This document shows positions 13,065 through 16,219 of a stretch of DNA of 16,219 bases, piece after piece. Origin of the DNA: UBA6921 sp031363085 (GTDB lineage: Bacteria; Pseudomonadota; Gammaproteobacteria; SG8-11). Where the stretch lies: the NCBI GenBank assembly GCA_031363085.1, contig JANLTU010000257.1, forward strand, positions 1-16,219. The letters run 5' to 3'. The notes under the pieces were generated by a model, which worked only from the letters and a program-made list of their open reading frames with translations, did no database searches and was not told the DNA's origin. A program made the position numbers and the translations under genes. Every line of letters begins with the position of its first letter. Positions within the stretch are counted from its first letter, which is position 1.

Positions 13065-15859
13065 GCAAGATTCGCGCACGGTTAATGCGTGGCATGGTCG
13101 CGGGTATTTGTATTGCGCTGGGGTCGTGCGCACAGGACAAAACCGATCTTGACCATCTGCAGCAAGCCAAGCAGTTCCAGGAACTCAATCAGTGGCGCGC
13201 CGCCACCATTGAACTGAAAAACGCGCTGCAAAAAAATCCACAGAATCTCGAAGCGCGCCGTCTGCTCGGCCTGCTGTACCTCGACATCGGCGAGGGCGCC
13301 TCGGCGGAAAAAGAATTGCGGCGCGTGGCTGAGGCGGAAAGTTCCAAGCAACAAAGCGCCGCGCCGATTGCACGCGCCATGTTGTTGCAGCGACAGCCGG
13401 AGCAATTGCTGGCCGAATTTTCTCCGCCACGGTTTGACGAACGCGCTGCCTCGCCGGAACTGTGGGCAGTGCGCGCCGAAGCGTTAGCGGGGCTGGGAAA
13501 GTTTGAAGCGGCGCAGGCCGCCATTGCCTCGGCAATTAGTCAAGAACCCGTGCCTGCGGTGGTGATGCTGAGCGCGGCGCGCGTGGCCTTGGCGCGCGGC
13601 AAGGCGGACGAGGCAAGTACCTGGGTGCGCCGTGCGGTGGAGCAGGCACCGACCGATCCGAATGCCTGGCTATTGAACGCTGATCTGGCCTTCATGGCGG
13701 CCCAGTATGAGAGTGCCGCGCGCGCTTACCAACGCGCGCTCGATTTTGATCAACGCCAACTGTTGACGCAGCGCAACCTGCGCGCACACGTCGGGATGGT
13801 GTTTGCGCTGCTGGCACAAAATCAACAAGATGCCGCGCTACCGCACATCGAGGCGCTGTTAGCGGCCAATCCCAAACATTTTTTGGGCAACTATCTGCGC
13901 GGACTGGCGGCGTTCAAGAAGACCGATTTAAAAACCGCGCTGGATTACCTGCAACGCAGCAATCAAAGCGCGCCGCCCAACAGTCCGGTCACCGCATTAC
14001 TGGGCGCGGTGCACTACTCGATGGGAAATTATCAACAAGCGGAACTGTTTCTGAGCCGCTACGTCGAGGTAGTGAGCGAGGATCTGCCCGCCCGCAAATT
14101 GCTGGCTGCAACGCGTCTCAAACTTAATCAACCGGAAAAGGCCAAGGAAGCGCTCGGCCCAGCCACTGAAGCGTCGGATGATTCGCAACTCCTGGCCATG
14201 CTGGGCGAAGCGGCCGCCATGAGCGGGGAGTTTCGCGCGGGTCGTGACTATTTTCGTCGTGCGCTGAAGGGGGCGAAAAATCCCGGGCTGTTACAGACCC
14301 AACTGGCGCAAACGTTTTTGGAAGAGGGCGATTACGAGCATGCGCTTGCCGAGTTGCAACGCGCGGCGCAAGACACGCAGGCGGAAAAGCGCGCCAAAGT
14401 TCTCATGGTGCTGACGTATTTGCGCAAACACGATGTGCCCGCCGCGCTCACGGCGGCGCGAGCTTTGCTGGCCGAGAAACCGAATGATCCGGAAATGGCG
14501 AATCTGTTGGGCGGAGTTTATTTAGCGCAAAAAGACTTCGCGGCGGCGCGCGCCCACTACCAGCAGGCGCTGGCATTGCAGGCAAAGTTCGTTCCGGCGC
14601 TGATGAATCTGGGTGCGCTGGACTGGCGCGAAAATAATTCAACGGCGGCGCGCGCGCAGTTTTTGCGCGTGCTTGAAGTCGAACCGAAAAACCGCGTCGC
14701 GATGTTGTCGCTGGCGCAAATCGAATACGCAGAAAATCAGCCCGCCGCCGCCGTGGATTACCTGCAAAAAGCGCGTGCCGCCGACCCTGCAGCGCTGGAG
14801 CCGCGCCTGCTGCTTGCGCAACACTATTTGCGGGCGCGGGAGTTGGAAAAAGCCGAGAGCTTCGCGCAGGAAGCTTTTGCGCTGCGGCCCCTGCATGCGT
14901 CGGTGTTGTCGGTGCTTGCCGATGTGCAATGGGCGCGCGAGCAATACCCGCAAGCCGCAGCCACGCTGGAATCGCTGCTAAAAACGCAGCCGAACGATGC
15001 CGGCGCGCATTTCCGTTTGGGTCGCGCGCGCGTGCAACTGCGTCAATACGCCCAGGCGCGCAACAGTCTGCGTCGGGCCATGACCTTGGCGCCGGATGCG
15101 CTCGTGATTGTTGCCGGGCTGGCGGCGCTGGAAATTCAACAGGGCAATATCGGCGTGGCGCTGGAATGGGTGGACGGCTACGTTAAAAAATATCCGGACG
15201 CTGCCGAAGCGCACATGCTGCGCGGCGATGTGTTGCTGGCGCAGCAGCGCTTCGATGTCGCCGAGCAAGCCTATGCGCGCGCCGCGCAACTTCAGCCGAC
15301 TGCGGTTTTGACATTAAAACGCGCGCGCGCGTTAAGCCAGCATGGCAGCGAAACCCGTGCGCTGGAATTGTTGCAAGACTGGTTGCAAACCCATCCGCAG
15401 GACGACATGGTGCGGCTGGGTTTGGCCGATGCCTACCGCAGCGCGGGGCGCACTACTGAGGCTGCGGATATTTACAATAAAATGCTGGTAACCAAACCAA
15501 ACCAGGTCGCGATCTTAAATAACCTCGCACTGACTTATCTGGCGAGTCACGACCCGCGCGCCGTCGCGACGGCGGAGGCGGCGTACAAGCTGGCGCCGCA
15601 ACATCCGTTTGTCGCCGACACTTACGGCTGGGTGCTGCTGCAATCCGGCGACGCAAAAAAATCCAAACCGATTTTGGAACAAGCCCACGCCAAAATGCCG
15701 GAACATCCCGATATTCAAACCCATCTGGCCCTCAGCCTGGAACAAAACGGCGAATCGGAGCGCGCGCGCGAGCTATTGGCGCGAGCGCTCAAAGGTAAAC
15801 CAGCGTTCGAAGCGCGGCCCGTCGCCGAAGCGGCGCTTAAGCGTTTGCAGGCGCGGTAA
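13061..15859 (+). CDS. prsT: PEP-CTERM system TPR-repeat lipoprotein PrsT
   Basis: The protein has 932 residues. The signal peptide ends at lipobox LGSC (Cys23), followed by Ala, which favours transfer to the outer membrane. The rest is an almost continuous array of tetratricopeptide-type helical repeats. Examples are ALDYLQRSNQSAPPNSPVTALLGAV-like and FAAARAHYQQALALQ-type units, with typical Ala/Gly/Leu/Tyr positions and near-34-residue spacing. Length and context match PrsT (TIGR02917), the very large TPR lipoprotein encoded beside PrsK and PrsR. In polysaccharide export systems, such TPR lipoproteins often act as scaffolds between periplasmic and outer-membrane parts, so a role in exopolysaccharide or PEP-CTERM protein export is plausible but inferred. 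AGGA (13052-13055) precedes the start, which overlaps the prsR stop. It is the last gene of the operon. Confidence 0.92.
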   Translation: MSKIRARLMRGMVAGICIALGSCAQDKTDLDHLQQAKQFQELNQWRAATIELKNALQKNPQNLEARRLLGLLYLDIGEGASAEKELRRVAEAESSKQQSAAPIARAMLLQRQPEQLLAEFSPPRFDERAASPELWAVRAEALAGLGKFEAAQAAIASAISQEPVPAVVMLSAARVALARGKADEASTWVRRAVEQAPTDPNAWLLNADLAFMAAQYESAARAYQRALDFDQRQLLTQRNLRAHVGMVFALLAQNQQDAALPHIEALLAANPKHFLGNYLRGLAAFKKTDLKTALDYLQRSNQSAPPNSPVTALLGAVHYSMGNYQQAELFLSRYVEVVSEDLPARKLLAATRLKLNQPEKAKEALGPATEASDDSQLLAMLGEAAAMSGEFRAGRDYFRRALKGAKNPGLLQTQLAQTFLEEGDYEHALAELQRAAQDTQAEKRAKVLMVLTYLRKHDVPAALTAARALLAEKPNDPEMANLLGGVYLAQKDFAAARAHYQQALALQAKFVPALMNLGALDWRENNSTAARAQFLRVLEVEPKNRVAMLSLAQIEYAENQPAAAVDYLQKARAADPAALEPRLLLAQHYLRARELEKAESFAQEAFALRPLHASVLSVLADVQWAREQYPQAAATLESLLKTQPNDAGAHFRLGRARVQLRQYAQARNSLRRAMTLAPDALVIVAGLAALEIQQGNIGVALEWVDGYVKKYPDAAEAHMLRGDVLLAQQRFDVAEQAYARAAQLQPTAVLTLKRARALSQHGSETRALELLQDWLQTHPQDDMVRLGLADAYRSAGRTTEAADIYNKMLVTKPNQVAILNNLALTYLASHDPRAVATAEAAYKLAPQHPFVADTYGWVLLQSGDAKKSKPILEQAHAKMPEHPDIQTHLALSLEQNGESERARELLARALKGKPAFEARPVAEAALKRLQAR

Positions 15860-15905
15860 GTAGCCGATTCAGCGGAAACTCGTCGAGCATCAGAACTGAA
15901 AACAA

Positions 15906-15925
15906 GGCGCAGCTTGACCTGCGCC
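15906..15925 (-). terminator. Hairpin terminator between prsT and the converging lipoprotein-sorting gene
   Basis: A perfect 7-bp stem, GGCGCAG (15906-15912) with CTGCGCC (15919-15925), encloses a 6-base loop. Read on the minus strand it is followed by TTGTTTT, which fits an intrinsic terminator for the gene ending at 16027. On the plus strand there is no T-tract, so for prsT it would be a weak terminator or 3'-end stabiliser. It lies 46 bp after the prsT stop. Confidence 0.6.
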
Positions 15926-16026
15926 GTCCCGTTGAAAAAGTGGGTTGCATTATCGAGTGATTTCGAAAAGCTAAAATAGTCGAAGCGCACTGCGCCCGTA
16001 CGGTGTATGGAATAAACCTCCGGGTG

Positions 16027-16219
16027 TCATTCTCGCTCGACGCTGCGGGTGGTAAAGAAGTCGTCCGGCACCGGGTGGCCGACTTCGGCGTGGGTGAATG
16101 TGAAGGTGGTCTTGTGGCCGGTCTGGTGATTCAACATCTCGCGATGCTGCGCGATCCAACGTTGGTTTTCCGGCTCCATCAGCTTATGGCCGGACACCGT
16201 TTGGGTCTTCAGCGGCCGC
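16027..16219 (-). CDS. C-terminal fragment of a putative outer membrane lipoprotein-sorting protein (LolA-like)
   Basis: The minus-strand frame is open from the window's right edge to a TGA at 16029-16027 and encodes about 64 residues; the start is outside the window. Visible segments are KTQTVSGHKLMEP, IAQHREMLNHQTGHKTT and, near the end, VPDDFFTTRSVE. This reads like the C-terminus of LolA-like outer membrane lipoprotein-sorting proteins (often adjacent to RND/MMPL exporters). In these, a strand of the type 'H-x-T-G-x-x-T-x-x-x-x-x' is followed by a 'DxxFTxRxLER' ending. The gene converges on prsT and has its own terminator at 15906-15925. The assignment rests on a short tail recalled from memory, so it is tentative; that it is a real coding end is more secure. 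Confidence 0.5.
   Translation of the reverse strand, partial: RPLKTQTVSGHKLMEPENQRWIAQHREMLNHQTGHKTTFTFTHAEVGHPVPDDFFTTRSVERE

Noticed and set aside
15971..16159. 62-residue minus-strand open frame near the right end
   Set aside because: It overlaps the better-supported LolA-like frame ending at 16027, and its Arg/Pro-rich product looks like a shadow.

Overview
The window looks like chromosomal DNA from a gammaproteobacterium, probably an aquatic or biofilm-forming one. Two things suggest this: a complete run of the PEP-CTERM/exosortase (EPSH/XrtA-type) regulatory genes, and a REP-type palindrome of the GTGGGAGCGGC family common in Pseudomonas and Xanthomonadales-like bacteria. No rRNA, tRNA, CRISPR array or insertion sequence was seen. 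All identifications come from reading motifs, not from database searches.

Left end (1-494): a 19-residue fragment reads like an internal part of the NADH dehydrogenase subunit NuoN but ends at a stop codon. It is followed by a REP-like palindrome and a gene-free stretch with several C/G-run motifs. Region 495-4269 is a small accessory cassette: two paralogous lipoproteins, each built of six DUF5666-like beta-rich repeats, flank a DUF6502-family protein. The first lipoprotein gene ends at a strong intrinsic terminator. The second overlaps the 3' end of the DUF6502 gene and has its own good ribosome binding site.

Region 4281-7638 (minus strand) holds two cell-envelope genes. One encodes a periplasmic Sel1-repeat protein with a C-terminal SPOR domain. 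The other, upstream of it, encodes an ExeA/GspA-like AAA+ ATPase of the kind found in PEP-CTERM loci, extended by a long linker, one membrane helix and a C-terminal NTF2-like domain. Together they recall a DamX-type protein divided over two genes.

Region 7639-8102 is a divergent regulatory region. It has an extended -10 promoter on each strand, an 18-bp perfect palindrome just upstream of the plus-strand promoter, and a strong hairpin in the plus-strand leader. Downstream, 8103-15859 (plus strand) encodes the initiating sugar transferase of the PEP-CTERM-associated exopolysaccharide type, the membrane histidine kinase PrsK, the sigma-54 response regulator PrsR and the large TPR lipoprotein PrsT. 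The last three genes are joined by ATGA overlaps. The logic is a polysaccharide-initiation enzyme coupled to a sensor-regulator pair that, in known systems, drives sigma-54-dependent expression of PEP-CTERM proteins. The exosortase, the other EPS genes and PEP-CTERM substrates are not in this window.

Right end: a hairpin terminator separates prsT from a convergent minus-strand gene, of which only the C-terminal about 64 residues are present. It resembles LolA-like outer membrane lipoprotein-sorting proteins.
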